In this document: piece by piece, positions 20,107 to 28,929 of the stretch | Layout: every line of letters begins with the position of its first letter | Position numbering within the stretch: position 1 is the stretch's first letter | NCBI RefSeq assembly: GCF_900114045.1 | Contig: NZ_FORQ01000004.1 | Location: forward strand, 164,709 to 228,708 | Source of the DNA: Kaistella treverensis | Lineage (GTDB): Bacteria > Bacteroidota > Bacteroidia > Flavobacteriales > Weeksellaceae | Direction: 5' to 3' | DNA: 64,000 nt | Translations under genes and position numbers: made by a program | The notes under the pieces: model-generated | Database searches by the model: none | Told to the model about the DNA's origin: nothing | Seen by the model: only the letters and a program-made list of their open reading frames with translations

Positions 20107-20127
20107 GACACAAAAAACACAAGTGGT

Positions 20128-20802
20128 ATGAAAAAAATTCTTTTAACTTCAGCCTTGGTCGCTTCCGTTGCTTTATCGGCGCAAATCGATTTTAGCAGTA
20201 CACGTTTCGGTATTACGGGCGGTGGAACGTATTCGCGAATTACCAATGCACACAATCCGTCCGGAGCTTTATTTTCCGGTTACGGTGGCGTTTTGGCACT
20301 GATTCCGATTGACAGCCGCGACCAGTTTTACCTGCAACCAGGCGTGGAATATTTAGGCGCTGGTGAATCCGGTAAAAACAAAGATTTTAAAGGTGCAAGC
20401 GGTTACGATGCTATTTATGCGAATAATTACATCAGCGTTCCGTTGTATTTCAAAGGATTTTTCTCCGAAGCCGAATCAGAATTTTTTGCCCTTGCAGGCC
20501 CGAAATTTAATTTTTTGGTAAGCCAGAAGGTTACAGATTTGCCGGCTTCACGGCCATATTATGGCATTGAAGAACTGCCGCAATATCCGGGAGTTAACGG
20601 TAAAGCCAGCAGTTTTAATATGGCACTGGGCTTTGGACTTGGTTTTTCCTACCTCCGAAAACTCGAGATCACAGCGCGCTATGATCTGGGACTTTCCAAT
20701 ACCTACAAAGGTCTGATGAACGAGCCGGGAACGGATCCAAGCATTGCGAAGAAAAAAACTGAGCAGGTTGTAAGTGCCGGATTGAGTTATATATTTAATT
20801 AA
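20128..20802 (+). CDS. outer membrane beta-barrel (PorT/OmpW-like) protein
   Basis: A 224-residue exported protein. Residues 1-20 are a signal peptide (MKKILLTSALVASVALSAQ). The mature part alternates aromatic and polar residues (FGITGGGTYSRI, DQFYLQPGVEYLGAGE, YISVPLYFKGFF, FALAGPKFNFLVS, GLGFSYLRKLEITARYDLGLSN) and ends in SYIFN with a terminal aromatic, as in Bacteroidota outer-membrane beta-barrel domains. It starts 21 bases after sucD and may be read from the same transcript. The function is unknown; PorT-like proteins can act in type IX secretion, but nothing specific points to that here. Confidence 0.8.
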   Translation: MKKILLTSALVASVALSAQIDFSSTRFGITGGGTYSRITNAHNPSGALFSGYGGVLALIPIDSRDQFYLQPGVEYLGAGESGKNKDFKGASGYDAIYANNYISVPLYFKGFFSEAESEFFALAGPKFNFLVSQKVTDLPASRPYYGIEELPQYPGVNGKASSFNMALGFGLGFSYLRKLEITARYDLGLSNTYKGLMNEPGTDPSIAKKKTEQVVSAGLSYIFN

Positions 20803-20807
20803 AATTA

Positions 20808-20843
20808 AAAATTCCATCAAATCATTTTGATGGAATTTTTTTT
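20808..20843 (+). terminator. intrinsic terminator
   Basis: AAATTCCATCAA and TTGATGGAATTT form a stem around ATCATT, ending in eight T residues, after the outer-membrane protein gene. Confidence 0.9.
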
Positions 20844-20845
20844 GC

Positions 20846-20876
20846 AAAAATTTGCCGTTAAAAGGTCGGATTTTTT
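20846..20876. repeat. short AT-flanked palindromic interspersed repeat
   Basis: A-run, TTTGCCGTTAAAAGGTCGGA, T-run. It is the first of four copies in the 446-base non-coding stretch 20803-21248. Confidence 0.6.
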
Positions 20877-20882
20877 AGGAGC

Positions 20883-20985
20883 CGGGAACCTGCTTTGGCT
20901 ACGCCGAACCACTTCGTTAGGTTTTCGCTATATCTTTTGCTCCGCTACGCTCCGCAAAAGGATGCCGCTGCAATCAGGGCTAGAG
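20883..20985. repeat. flavobacterial intergenic repeat, copy 3
   Basis: Contains CTTTTGCTCCGCTACGCTCC, GCAAAAGGATGCCGCTGCAA and TCAGGGCTAG, like copy 2 but more diverged, with an inverted CTTTTGC/GCAAAAG pair. Confidence 0.5.
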
Positions 20986-21016
20986 TTTTAGCTAAACCGA
21001 ATTATTTCAGCAAATA

Positions 21017-21124
21017 AAGATTTGCCATTAAAAGGGAAGATTTTTTCACTTTGAAAACATTGCGCTCGCTTCGCTCGCGCGGTTTACAGCTGTTCAAAAA
21101 TTAGCCGTTAAAACAGCATTTTTA
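21017..21124. repeat. two further palindromic repeats and a duplicated GCTCGCTTCGCTCGCG motif
   Basis: Repeat copies lie at 21017-21046 (TTTGCCATTAAAAGG) and 21096-21124 (TTAGCCGTTAAAACAGC). After the first, and again at about 21126-21163, TTTGAAAACATT is followed by GCGCTCGCTTCGCTCGCGC, a direct repeat of about 35 bases. There is no gene here. Confidence 0.5.
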
Positions 21125-21175
21125 TTCGCTTTGAAAACATTAGCGCTCGCTTCGCTCGCGCCGAAAAATCCATCA

Positions 21176-21209
21176 ATAAAAAATTCCACCAATCAATTTT
21201 GGTGGAATT
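21176..21209 (-). terminator. intrinsic terminator of the ABC permease gene
   Basis: AATTCCACCA and TGGTGGAATT form the stem; on the minus strand it is followed by a T-run. It lies 40 bases after the ABC permease stop. Confidence 0.85.
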
Positions 21210-21218
21210 GTTATTTTA

Positions 21219-21250
21219 AAAAAATATGCCCTTAAAACAGCAAATTTTTT
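21219..21250. repeat. short AT-flanked palindromic interspersed repeat
   Basis: A-run, TATGCCCTTAAAACAGC, AAATTTTTT, ending at the ABC permease stop codon. Confidence 0.6.
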
Positions 21251-22565
21251 AGCTTCTGATCCATTTCCAAAGCTCCTTGGCGCTGGCTTTATTTCCATAC
21301 ATCAAAATCCCAACGCGGTAAACTTTCGCCGCGATAAAGACCATTAACAACGTCGAAAGCAAGAGCAAAAGTACAGAAACCAAAATCTGCCACACCGGAA
21401 CACCAAACGGAATCCGCGCAATCATCGCCACCGGCGAGGTAAAAGGGATCATGGAAAGCCAGAAACCAAGCGGACCTTCGGGATTATTCATAATTGTGAA
21501 GCTGCCGTACATTCCTAACATGAGCGGAATTATGGCAAATAAAGTAAACTGCTGCGTTTCAGTTTCATTGTCTACTGCCGAACCAATTGCAGCGTACATG
21601 GAGCTGTAAAAAATATAACCCAACAAAAAGAAAATGATGAAAACCGCGATAATCAGCGGGAAATTCATGTCGAGTAAAATGTGAGATATTTCGCCTGCCG
21701 TTTGCTTAAAATCAAATTTGTCAATCATCTCTGCTGACTGTTCACCGCCCGGAATTTGGTTTTTCACCGCGCTCAATCCGGTGTTCAAAAATACCGCTCC
21801 TAAAACCGCCATCGTAATCCAAATGCTGAACTGCGTTAAAGCCACCAAAGTCACACCTAAAATTTTTCCCATCATCAACTCAAAAGGTTTTACCGAGGAA
21901 ATAATGATTTCCACCACACGGTTGTTTTTTTCTTCCAAAACGCTGCGCATGACGCGCACGCCGTAAATGATGATGAACATGAAAACCGCGTACATCAGCA
22001 CCAGCGCGAGCCCTGATTTTACTCCGAAAGACAGGTCGCTGTCCGTGCTTTTATTATCGACGACATTTTTGGTGTTCAGCTCAAAATTCTTTTCCAGATC
22101 CGTCATTTGACTTTCCGAAATGCCGAGCGTTTTTATTTTTTCTGTTCTGATGATTTTTGCCAAATCCGAGGCTACCGTCGTTTTGGTGTCGAAGCCGATT
22201 TTTTTGTTGATCAGCAGCTTTGTATCTTTTTGTAACTGCTCATAATTATTGTTTTGCAGCGCCGGAATCACCAGTAAACCTTCAATTCCGTCCATGTCTT
22301 TCAGCGTGGCTTCGAGCGATTTTTCGTTTTGCGCAGGCACGAAAACATATTTTATCTGCGAATTTCCTTTCAGTTTATTTACAAAAAGTCCGCTTTTATC
22401 TACGACATTGAAAGTGCTTGAACTTTCATTGGCTTTAAACATAAAAGCGATCAAAAGACCGAAACCAATCATTAAAACCGGGCCCAAAAGCGTAAGAATA
22501 ACAAAAGATTTTTTCTTAACCTGCGTTAGATATTCTCTTTTCGTAATCAGAAATATATTTCTCAT
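21249..22565 (-). CDS. ABC transporter permease (NatB-like)
   Basis: A 438-residue membrane protein of the ABC-2/NatB exporter type. Residues 1-40 carry a first transmembrane helix (FVILTLLGPVLMIGFGLLIAF). A large periplasmic domain of about 150 residues follows, then five or six helices (LALVLMYAVFMFIIIYGVRVM, FPLIIAVFIIFFLLGYIFY, LVSVLLLLLSTLLMVFI). EEKNNRVVEIIISSVKPFELMMGKILG is the family's cytoplasmic coupling motif. It pairs with the ATPase gene 21 bases upstream. NatAB-type systems export sodium or small molecules; the substrate is unknown. Confidence 0.88.
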   Translation of the reverse strand: MRNIFLITKREYLTQVKKKSFVILTLLGPVLMIGFGLLIAFMFKANESSSTFNVVDKSGLFVNKLKGNSQIKYVFVPAQNEKSLEATLKDMDGIEGLLVIPALQNNNYEQLQKDTKLLINKKIGFDTKTTVASDLAKIIRTEKIKTLGISESQMTDLEKNFELNTKNVVDNKSTDSDLSFGVKSGLALVLMYAVFMFIIIYGVRVMRSVLEEKNNRVVEIIISSVKPFELMMGKILGVTLVALTQFSIWITMAVLGAVFLNTGLSAVKNQIPGGEQSAEMIDKFDFKQTAGEISHILLDMNFPLIIAVFIIFFLLGYIFYSSMYAAIGSAVDNETETQQFTLFAIIPLMLGMYGSFTIMNNPEGPLGFWLSMIPFTSPVAMIARIPFGVPVWQILVSVLLLLLSTLLMVFIAAKVYRVGILMYGNKASAKELWKWIRS

Positions 22566-22586
22566 GAATTTTTTTTGTTGGATGGC

Positions 22587-23516
22587 TTAAAGTAAAATTT
22601 CCGCGTTTTGGTTTCCGCTTACGGCATTGATGAAGACTTCATTCATACTCGGAATTTTCTCGTCAAAAGACCGTATTTTTCCGACTTTCATTAACTCATT
22701 TAAAAGCAAATGCTGGTCACGGCCGTTTTTCAAATCAAAAGAAATCAGGTCATTTTCTGTAGAAAAATGCTGAATATCAAACTGGTTTTTAAACAACTCG
22801 AAATGTTCTAAACTTACATCTGCCAGCGTTACATTAAAGATATTTTTCTTGAACTGTTCGCGTACGTCGAATACTTTTCCGTCCAGCACTTTTTTAGCCT
22901 GGTTGATGAGCGCCACGTAGTCGCACATTTCCTCCACACTTTCCATGCGGTGCGTAGAAAGGATAATGGTGGTGCCGTTTTTCTTTAAATTTAATATTTG
23001 GTCTTTGATGAGATTGGCGTTTACAGGATCGAAACCCGAAAACGGTTCGTCCAGAATCAGCAGTTTCGGTCGGTGCAAAACCGTCACTACAAACTGTATT
23101 TTCTGCGCCATTCCTTTGGAGAGTTCACTCAGCTTTTTCTTCCACCACTGGTCGATTTCCAGCTGTTCAAACCAAAATTTTGCCTGCTGCAGCGCATCAT
23201 TTTTAGACATTCCTTTCAGCTCACCAAAATATAAAATTTGGTCGCCAACACTCATATTTTTGTACAGACCGCGTTCTTCCGGCATATAACCGATCTGGCG
23301 AATGTGCTCCGGATTCAGCTTTTGATTATTGATAAAAACTTCGCCGAAATCGGCCTGCGTAATCTGGTTGATGATTCTGATGAAAGTGGTTTTTCCGGCT
23401 CCGTTCGGACCGAGAAGTCCATAGATGCTCGCCTCGGGAACATTGATGGAAAAATGGGAAAGGGCAAGTTTTTTTCCGGCGTTGTAGGTTTTGGTTACAT
23501 TTTCAGCTTTCAGCAT
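22587..23516 (-). CDS. ABC transporter ATP-binding protein (NatA-like)
   Basis: A 309-residue ATPase subunit. Walker A is GLLGPNGAGKTTFI, the signature motif is LSKGMAQKIQFV (a variant of LSGGQ), Walker B is LLILDEPFSGFDPVN and the H-loop is ILSTHRMESVEEMCD. The C-terminal 90 residues match the regulatory tail of the NatA/YhaQ group. It is co-transcribed with the permease 21 bases downstream and probably forms a two-gene export system in the inner membrane. Confidence 0.92.
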   Translation of the reverse strand: MLKAENVTKTYNAGKKLALSHFSINVPEASIYGLLGPNGAGKTTFIRIINQITQADFGEVFINNQKLNPEHIRQIGYMPEERGLYKNMSVGDQILYFGELKGMSKNDALQQAKFWFEQLEIDQWWKKKLSELSKGMAQKIQFVVTVLHRPKLLILDEPFSGFDPVNANLIKDQILNLKKNGTTIILSTHRMESVEEMCDYVALINQAKKVLDGKVFDVREQFKKNIFNVTLADVSLEHFELFKNQFDIQHFSTENDLISFDLKNGRDQHLLLNELMKVGKIRSFDEKIPSMNEVFINAVSGNQNAEILL

Positions 23517-23603
23517 CGATTCAATTTAACTGAATTAGTCCTTTAAATAGGATAAAAGTTACGGAATTGCGAATTAATTTAGTTTTAATTTTTGGCAATA
23601 ATT

Positions 23604-24020
23604 TTACAAATTTTTCGCTACAAAAGTTTCACAATAATTTTTGATTTCTTGCCTTACTTTTCTAAACTCTTCTTTAATTTCTTCCTTCGTGCCTGTTGCT
23701 TTTGCGGGATCCGAAAAATTGTAATGAAATTTCACAGCTTTTGTGGGGAAGAAAGGGCAACGTTCTTTGGCGTGGTCGCAAACGGTAATTACAAAATCAA
23801 AATCGATGTTCCGGTATTCATCAATGTTGTTTGAAGTGTGATTTGAAATGTCAATTCCGTCCTCTTTCATCGTGGCGATGGCTTTTGGATTTACGCCGTG
23901 CGTTTCGATTCCGGCGCTATAAATTTCGGCTTTTTCGCCGGCAAAAAATTTTAAATATCCTTCCGCAATCTGACTTCTGCAACTGTTTCCGGTGCAAAGT
24001 AGTAAAATGTTTTTTTTCAT
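23604..24020 (-). CDS. arsC: arsenate reductase, low-molecular-weight phosphatase family
   Basis: A 138-residue thiol arsenate reductase that turns arsenate into arsenite for export. The P-loop [16 protein letters not shown] carries the nucleophilic cysteine; the downstream cysteines in [15 protein letters not shown] are the pair used for thioredoxin-type regeneration. [10 protein letters not shown] is the family's general-acid loop. Its start overlaps the acr3 stop by four bases, so it is the last gene of the ars operon. Confidence 0.93.
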   Translation of the reverse strand: MKKNILLLCTGNSCRSQIAEGYLKFFAGEKAEIYSAGIETHGVNPKAIATMKEDGIDISNHTSNNIDEYRNIDFDFVITVCDHAKERCPFFPTKAVKFHYNFSDPAKATGTKEEIKEEFRKVRQEIKNYCETFVAKNL

Positions 24021-25051
24021 TTTGAATACAATTTTGGTTTGAGATATAAACTTATTTTTACCAGGAGTATCAATACCGGAACTTCTACCAACGGACCGAT
24101 AACGCCTACAAATGCCTGCGGCGAATGAATGCCAAATACAGAAATTGCCACGGCTATCGCCAGTTCAAAATTATTTCCGCTTGCGGTAAAGGAGATCGAA
24201 GCGTTTTTATCGTAAGGGATATTCATGGATCTATTGATGAAAAAACTCACGAAAAACATCAATACAAAATAGATGATTAATGGAATTGCGACTTTTACTA
24301 CATCTATTGGTAATTCTACGATTTTATCGCCTTTCAGACTGAACATTAATACAATAGTAAATAACAAAGCATATAAAGTTACAGGCGATATTTTAGGCAC
24401 AAATTGATGATTATACCAATACTTGCCTTTGTATTTTACTAAAAAATATCTAGTTAAAAAGCCCGCTAAAAATGGAATTCCCAGGTAAATCAAGACACTT
24501 TCCGTAACGTCGCGCATTGGAACAGAAACATTGAAATTTCCTAATCCTAATTTTTGCGGCAATACATTGATGAACAACCACACAAAAAAACTGTAGGAAA
24601 AGATCTGAAAAATACTGTTCAACGCTACCAAAAGTGCTGCATATTCGCGGTTTCCTTTAGCCAAATCATTCCACACAATAACCATTGCGATGCATCTTGC
24701 CAATCCGATTAAAATTAAACCAATCATATAATCGGGTTCATCGCGCAAGAAAATAAAAGCCAGAACAAACATCAAAACAGGGCCAATAATCCAGTTTAAC
24801 AGTAACGAAATTGATAATACTTTTTTGTCTTTCAAGGCCATTGGCAATAAAGAATAATCCACTTTTGCTAAAGGTGGATACATCATTAAAATCAATCCGA
24901 TTGCTAAAGGAATATTGGTCGTCCCGAGAGAAATTGCATTGATGTAATGAGGAATATCCGGAAGAAAATATCCTAAACCTACACCGATTGCCATTGCAAG
25001 AAATATCCACAGCGTGAGATAACGATCGAGAAATTTTAATTTTGATTGCAT
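24017..25051 (-). CDS. acr3: arsenite efflux transporter, ACR3 family
   Basis: A 344-residue inner-membrane carrier with about ten transmembrane helices that pumps arsenite out of the cell. Family marks are [24 protein letters not shown] [16 protein letters not shown] at the N-terminus, [24 protein letters not shown] with the conserved cysteine, and [20 protein letters not shown]. It sits between a small remnant ORF and arsC in the order arsR-small ORF-acr3-arsC, all on the minus strand. Confidence 0.94.
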   Translation of the reverse strand: MQSKLKFLDRYLTLWIFLAMAIGVGLGYFLPDIPHYINAISLGTTNIPLAIGLILMMYPPLAKVDYSLLPMALKDKKVLSISLLLNWIIGPVLMFVLAFIFLRDEPDYMIGLILIGLARCIAMVIVWNDLAKGNREYAALLVALNSIFQIFSYSFFVWLFINVLPQKLGLGNFNVSVPMRDVTESVLIYLGIPFLAGFLTRYFLVKYKGKYWYNHQFVPKISPVTLYALLFTIVLMFSLKGDKIVELPIDVVKVAIPLIIYFVLMFFVSFFINRSMNIPYDKNASISFTASGNNFELAIAVAISVFGIHSPQAFVGVIGPLVEVPVLILLVKISLYLKPKLYSK

Positions 25052-25060
25052 AGTTAAAGT

Positions 25061-25213
25061 TTAGCAACAACCGGAGTTTGGTGCACAAGAATTTTGATTA
25101 GCCTTTAATTCTACCAAATTTTTCTTTTGTTCCGGAACAAAAGTTCCGTTTTCTAACTGAAATTCAACATTTTCTAACGTTGGTAAAATCTGTTTTACAT
25201 CTGCTAATTTCAT
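25061..25213 (-). CDS. small cysteine-tailed protein, probable internally deleted ars-operon protein (DUF6428-like)
   Basis: A 50-residue frame starting MKLADVKQILPTLENVEFQL and ending NSCAPNSGCC. The start resembles the N-terminus of the small DUF6428-type proteins often found between arsR and acr3 in Bacteroidota, and the cysteine-rich tail resembles such proteins' ends, but about 90 residues of the middle seem missing. I chose the inner ATG; an upstream in-frame ATG at 25267 would run into the arsR end and add atypical residues. It could be a short As(III)-binding peptide or a deletion remnant. Confidence 0.45.
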   Translation of the reverse strand: MKLADVKQILPTLENVEFQLENGTFVPEQKKNLVELKANQNSCAPNSGCC

Positions 25214-25245
25214 CTCGTGATATTTTTGGTTAAAATTTAATAGGT

Positions 25246-25258
25246 AATATTGCGATAT
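25246..25258. promoter_or_regulatory. possible second ArsR operator
   Basis: AATATTGCGATAT, an imperfect palindrome close in sequence to the perfect one at 25614, lies between arsR and the next gene of the operon. Confidence 0.4.
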
Positions 25259-25271
25259 AGGAAACAAAAGT

Positions 25272-25598
25272 TTAACAGCATTTGGCCTGGGAAACAGTTT
25301 GTATAATTTTCGAGAAATAAGTATTTAAGATTTCAATCGTTTTTTCATCGATGCAGTAACAAACTGAATTTCCATCAATGTTCCCTTTGATGATTCCTGC
25401 ATTTTTCAGTTCTTTTAAATGTTGCGAAACGGTGGGTTGAGCTAATGGAAGTTCATTCACAATGTCGCCACAAATGCATTCGTTTACTTTCATTAAGTAT
25501 TCAATAATGGCGATTCTTGCAGGATGTCCCAACGCTTTTGCGATGGTAGCCATTTGGTTTTGCTGTTCCGTAAAATGTTCTGTTTTAGTAGCTCCCAT
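25272..25598 (-). CDS. arsR: ArsR/SmtB family transcriptional repressor
   Basis: A 108-residue winged-helix repressor. It has MATIAKALGHPARIAIIEYL at the start, the ArsR-type metal-binding segment ECICGDIVNELPLAQPTVSQHLKELKNAGI (Cys-x-Cys in the alpha-3 helix, recognition helix after PTVSQHL), and CYCIDEKT plus a C-terminal CC pair. It probably releases the operon when As(III) binds these cysteines. It is the first gene of the ars operon and is preceded by a palindromic operator. Confidence 0.94.
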   Translation of the reverse strand: MGATKTEHFTEQQNQMATIAKALGHPARIAIIEYLMKVNECICGDIVNELPLAQPTVSQHLKELKNAGIIKGNIDGNSVCYCIDEKTIEILNTYFSKIIQTVSQAKCC

Positions 25599-25613
25599 AA
25601 TCTTATAGTGTTT

Positions 25614-25627
25614 AATATTGCAATATT
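25614..25627. promoter_or_regulatory. ArsR operator palindrome
   Basis: AATATTGCAATATT is a perfect 14-bp palindrome 16 bases upstream of the arsR start, the usual place and shape of an ArsR binding site. The rest of the 230-base gap to dusB (25599-25828) contains no gene. Confidence 0.65.
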
Positions 25628-25828
25628 ACGATAATTATGCTTTTGTATCATATTCTTTCTGTTAAAAACCAAAAATTACCTCATTTAGCTGGAAAAAAAT
25701 TTGGTAAAAATTGCTGGTAGCTTTAATCTTAAGTCTAATGTTAGAAGAAACAGAAAGAATTGCTGGATTTTTAAAAATAAAAAAAACGGCCTTTTAGCAA
25801 GTGATTTTTCGAAAATTTGAAAAAATTT

Positions 25829-26824
25829 TTATGCGTCGAAGCTGTATTGGGAATAAAAGTGATCTGCTTTTTCAATGACCTCGTCCATTTCTTCCAAAGT
25901 AAAAACCTCCAAAAACTGGCGCCGGAAATCCTTAAAATGCGGGATACCACGGAAATAATTGCTGTAATGCTGTCGCATTTCGATTAAACCTAATCTTTCA
26001 CCTTTCCAGTCTTTGCTCCATTCTGCGTGCTGACGAACAGCTTCAAGCCTTTGCGTAATCGTAGGTTCCGGTAAAATTTCACCCGTCGCGAAAAAATGTT
26101 TCACTTCATTGAAAATCCACGGATAACCGATGGCGCCGCGACCAATCATAATGCCGTCGCAATCGTATTTGTTTTTGTATTCTAAAGCTTTTTGTGGGGA
26201 ATCGATATCGCCATTTCCAAAAATCGGGATTTCAATATTGGGATTGTTTTTTACTTTGTGAATATAGTTCCAGTCTGCTTCGCCTTTGTACATTTGCGCG
26301 CGAGTTCTTGCGTGAATTGTTAAAGCTTTTACGCCGACTTCCTGCAACCGTTCCGCAACTTCCATAATATTGATGCTTTCCGTATCCCAACCCAAACGTG
26401 TTTTTACGGTAACAGGCAAATGTGTTGAATTTACAACAGCTTTCGTGAGGCGAATCATTAAATCAATATCTTTCAAAACTCCGGCGCCAGCACCTTTGCA
26501 CACGACTTTTTTCACCGGACAACCGAAATTAATGTCCACAATATCCGGGTTTACCGTTTCCACAATTTTTGCCGAAAGTGCCATGGCTTCTTCATCACCA
26601 CCGAAAATCTGAATTCCGACTGGTCTTTCGTAATCAAAAATTTCGAGTTTTTTACGGCTTTTCATCGCGTCGCGAATTAAACCTTCCGAAGAAATAAATT
26701 CCGAATACATCATATCTGCGCCGTGCATTTTGCACAGTTTACGGAAAGGCGGATCCGAAACGTCTTCCATTGGCGCAAGCAACAACGGAAATTCAGGCAG
26801 TTCTATATTGCCGATTTTTATCAT
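25829..26824 (-). CDS. dusB: tRNA dihydrouridine synthase DusB
   Basis: A 331-residue FMN-dependent TIM-barrel enzyme that reduces uridines of tRNA. Motifs are LLLAPMEDVSDPPFRKLC, GIQIFGGDEEAM, VDINFGCPVKKVVCKGAGAG (active-site Cys), LPVTVKTRLGWD, LTIHARTRAQMYKGEADW and GIMIGRGAIGYPW. The start is set at the ATG at 26824, where the family begins (MIKIGNIELPEF); a longer frame from 26875 adds a phenylalanine-rich run that runs into a repeat. It is transcribed alone on the minus strand. Confidence 0.95.
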   Translation of the reverse strand: MIKIGNIELPEFPLLLAPMEDVSDPPFRKLCKMHGADMMYSEFISSEGLIRDAMKSRKKLEIFDYERPVGIQIFGGDEEAMALSAKIVETVNPDIVDINFGCPVKKVVCKGAGAGVLKDIDLMIRLTKAVVNSTHLPVTVKTRLGWDTESINIMEVAERLQEVGVKALTIHARTRAQMYKGEADWNYIHKVKNNPNIEIPIFGNGDIDSPQKALEYKNKYDCDGIMIGRGAIGYPWIFNEVKHFFATGEILPEPTITQRLEAVRQHAEWSKDWKGERLGLIEMRQHYSNYFRGIPHFKDFRRQFLEVFTLEEMDEVIEKADHFYSQYSFDA

Positions 26825-26873
26825 GGTGCAAAGGTACTGGAAAAAGTAAAAATGAAAAAGCAGAAATTGGCCC

Positions 26874-26905
26874 AAAAAATTTGCCGTTAAAGCAGGTAAT
26901 TTTTT
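26874..26905. repeat. short AT-flanked palindromic interspersed repeat
   Basis: A-run, TTTGCCGTTAAAGCAGG, TAATTTTTT, placed just after the end of the small membrane protein gene on the minus strand. Confidence 0.6.
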
Positions 26906-26916
26906 CGATTTAGCTT

Positions 26917-27120
26917 TTAATCAAAATCGTGGTGCGTGTCGTCTTTTGAATTTTTGTAGACAAACCACATTCCGATGGTCAGTCCGATAACGCCGGCAAC
27001 CGCTGTCATCAGGGCGCGCTCCAGTTTGTCTGGCTGATCGTTTCCGATGTAATTAAATAGAAATAAGATAATGAAAGTGATTGCCGCAATGACAGCAAAT
27101 TTTTTAGATTTTATATTCAT
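26917..27120 (-). CDS. small two-helix membrane protein, unknown
   Basis: A 67-residue protein with two hydrophobic helices (FAVIAAITFIILFLFNYI and ALMTAVAGVIGLTIGMWFVY) joined by a short polar loop and ending in an acidic tail with histidines (DDTHHDFD). It overlaps the start of the DUF3575 gene's stop by four bases, so the two are translated together. I do not recognise a named family. Confidence 0.7.
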   Translation of the reverse strand: MNIKSKKFAVIAAITFIILFLFNYIGNDQPDKLERALMTAVAGVIGLTIGMWFVYKNSKDDTHHDFD

Positions 27121-27749
27121 GATTTTAATTTATAGGCGATCATTACACCGCCGCGGTAGATCAGCCATTCGCCGCTACGGTTGTAATCTCTCGTCGGATC
27201 TGTATCGTACCGGATTCCCAGTTTTTTGTGCATACCTTTGTAGAAACTCTGCACATTTCCGCCGCCCAAAAACAAATCCATATTCCAGCGGTCACTCAGC
27301 TGAAACTGGTAGCCCGCCGTCGCGCCGAACATCGTGGAAAAACCAACTTGGTAAAGATCGGAAGCAATATAAACCGGCGATTCGGGTGTGTACTGATAAG
27401 GGCCGTCGCTCCAGTAATTCCATTTTTGCATGATATAGCGCGAAGCGGCAATATTGGCGCCGAGATACCAGTTTTTAAAAGCTTCTTTAAAATAGTATCG
27501 CGCATCTAATCCCGCAATATAAATCTGCATGGGTCTTCCGTTGAAAGATTTCCAGGGTGAAATAAAAATATCCGCCTGAACGGTGATTTTATTGTTTAAC
27601 TGATATTCCGCGCCGGCATTAATAATTCCGACTGGCAGAAAAAGCGCATTTGCTTTAAAATAAATTTGCGGTAAGCGCGTGGAATCTGAAATTTGAGCTT
27701 TAGAAACGAAAGAAATGAACACAGCGAAGACGAAAGTGAAAATTTTCAA
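27117..27749 (-). CDS. DUF3575-like outer membrane beta-barrel protein
   Basis: A 210-residue exported protein. Residues 1-19 are a signal peptide (MKIFTFVFAVFISFVSKAQ). The mature protein has repeated beta-strand patterns: YFKANALFLPVGIINAGAEY, KITVQADIFISPW, GLDARYYFKEAF, WYLGANIAASRY, GFSTMFGATAGYQFQL and GGVMIAYKLKS at the end. These are laid out as in DUF3575 outer-membrane proteins of Bacteroidota. The role is unknown. Next upstream, seven bases away, is a thioredoxin-domain gene. Confidence 0.75.
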   Translation of the reverse strand: MKIFTFVFAVFISFVSKAQISDSTRLPQIYFKANALFLPVGIINAGAEYQLNNKITVQADIFISPWKSFNGRPMQIYIAGLDARYYFKEAFKNWYLGANIAASRYIMQKWNYWSDGPYQYTPESPVYIASDLYQVGFSTMFGATAGYQFQLSDRWNMDLFLGGGNVQSFYKGMHKKLGIRYDTDPTRDYNRSGEWLIYRGGVMIAYKLKS

Positions 27750-27756
27750 AGCAGGA

Positions 27757-28929
27757 TTATTTTAAGCTTTGTAAAAGTTCAGTTGCCATGCGTGCGTCTT
27801 TACCCTGGCTTTCAGAAAGATTCTTTGAAAGTTCGGCGTAAGTTTTTGCTTCCGTTTTTTTGCCGTTTTTTGCGTAAATTCTTGCGAGAATATAAGTGTT
27901 TTCCGGCGTTTCACCTTTCATCACCGATTTTTCTGCCCATTCCTGAGCTTTTTTCAGCGAATCTTTATTTTCCACGTGCTGGGCGAAATTCCACGCAGGC
28001 TGTAACAATTCCTGCGGATCAAAATCTTCAGAATTTTTATAATAAGTGAGAGCCGCTTTTTCGTATTCCGGGAAATTTCCGACGTTTTCGTAATAAATGA
28101 CTTTCATTCTGGCCAAAGCAGTTTCCGCATCTTTTTGTCCAATGAGCGGCACGGCGTTTTTGTAAAAATAAGCATCGTCGATGAGACCTGTTTTTTGGTT
28201 CAATGAATTTTCCATGACTTTTGAAATCTTAATATTCGCATCGAACTGCTTATAAATTTCTTCCGATAGAATTTTGGAAATTTGGTCTTTTTTAGCCCTA
28301 AAAATCTGGTAATTCGGATCTGCTGGAGATTTTAAAAAGTACAGAAGCAAACCAACTTCGTCGCGCGTAAATTCCTCAGATTTTTTATTTGCAAAATATC
28401 TTTCAGAACCTTTTTTCGCGAGTTCATAATCGCTTTCCGCGTAGCGTTTCATAAAATTCAACAAAAAATCCGGGTCTTTTTCACCTTTTATAAAAAGCTC
28501 TTTCATCGAAGAATCGGTGAGTTTCGGATTGTTAGCTTCTTTCGCGATGGTTAAAAAATCTTCTTCGCCCATATAACCGAAATTCTGCATCACCAATTCA
28601 CCATCACCATTTAAAAACAGAAAAGACGGGTAGGAGCGCACGGAATATTTTGCGGCGATGTCGCGACCTTCACCTTTTTCCATGTCAATACGCGCGTTGA
28701 TGAAATTCGCGTCGTAATAAGTTTTCACCGCCGGAAGCGTGAAAATATTTTTCTCCATTAATTTACACGGCCCGCACCATGAAGCGTACGCATCTAAAAA
28801 AACCAGTTTTTTTTCTTTTTTAGCTTTTGCTAAAATTTCTTTGAAAGAACCGCTTTCAAAAGCGATTGACTGCTGCGAAAACGTAAATAAAAAGGACAGT
28901 AAAAAGAGCGTCGAAAATATTTTTTTCAT
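27757..28929 (-). CDS. thioredoxin-domain protein, exported
   Basis: A 390-residue protein. Residues 1-22 are a signal peptide (IFSTLFLLSFLFTFSQQ). Residues 30-130 are a thioredoxin fold with the redox site ASWCGPCKLMEKN and the cis-proline region VRSYPSFLFLNGDG. The remaining 260 residues are helical, with TPR-like spacing near the end (LARIYAKNGKKTEAKTYAEL). It is probably a periplasmic or envelope disulfide-handling protein; the partner is not evident. It is the first gene of a three-gene minus-strand group with the DUF3575 and small membrane protein genes. Confidence 0.85.
   Translation of the reverse strand: MKKIFSTLFLLSFLFTFSQQSIAFESGSFKEILAKAKKEKKLVFLDAYASWCGPCKLMEKNIFTLPAVKTYYDANFINARIDMEKGEGRDIAAKYSVRSYPSFLFLNGDGELVMQNFGYMGEEDFLTIAKEANNPKLTDSSMKELFIKGEKDPDFLLNFMKRYAESDYELAKKGSERYFANKKSEEFTRDEVGLLLYFLKSPADPNYQIFRAKKDQISKILSEEIYKQFDANIKISKVMENSLNQKTGLIDDAYFYKNAVPLIGQKDAETALARMKVIYYENVGNFPEYEKAALTYYKNSEDFDPQELLQPAWNFAQHVENKDSLKKAQEWAEKSVMKGETPENTYILARIYAKNGKKTEAKTYAELSKNLSESQGKDARMATELLQSLK

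Noticed and set aside
21060..21163. GCTCGCTTCGCTCGCG direct repeats as a protein-binding array
   Set aside because: There are only two copies, they are low in complexity and common in flavobacterial intergenic DNA; no regulator is nearby.
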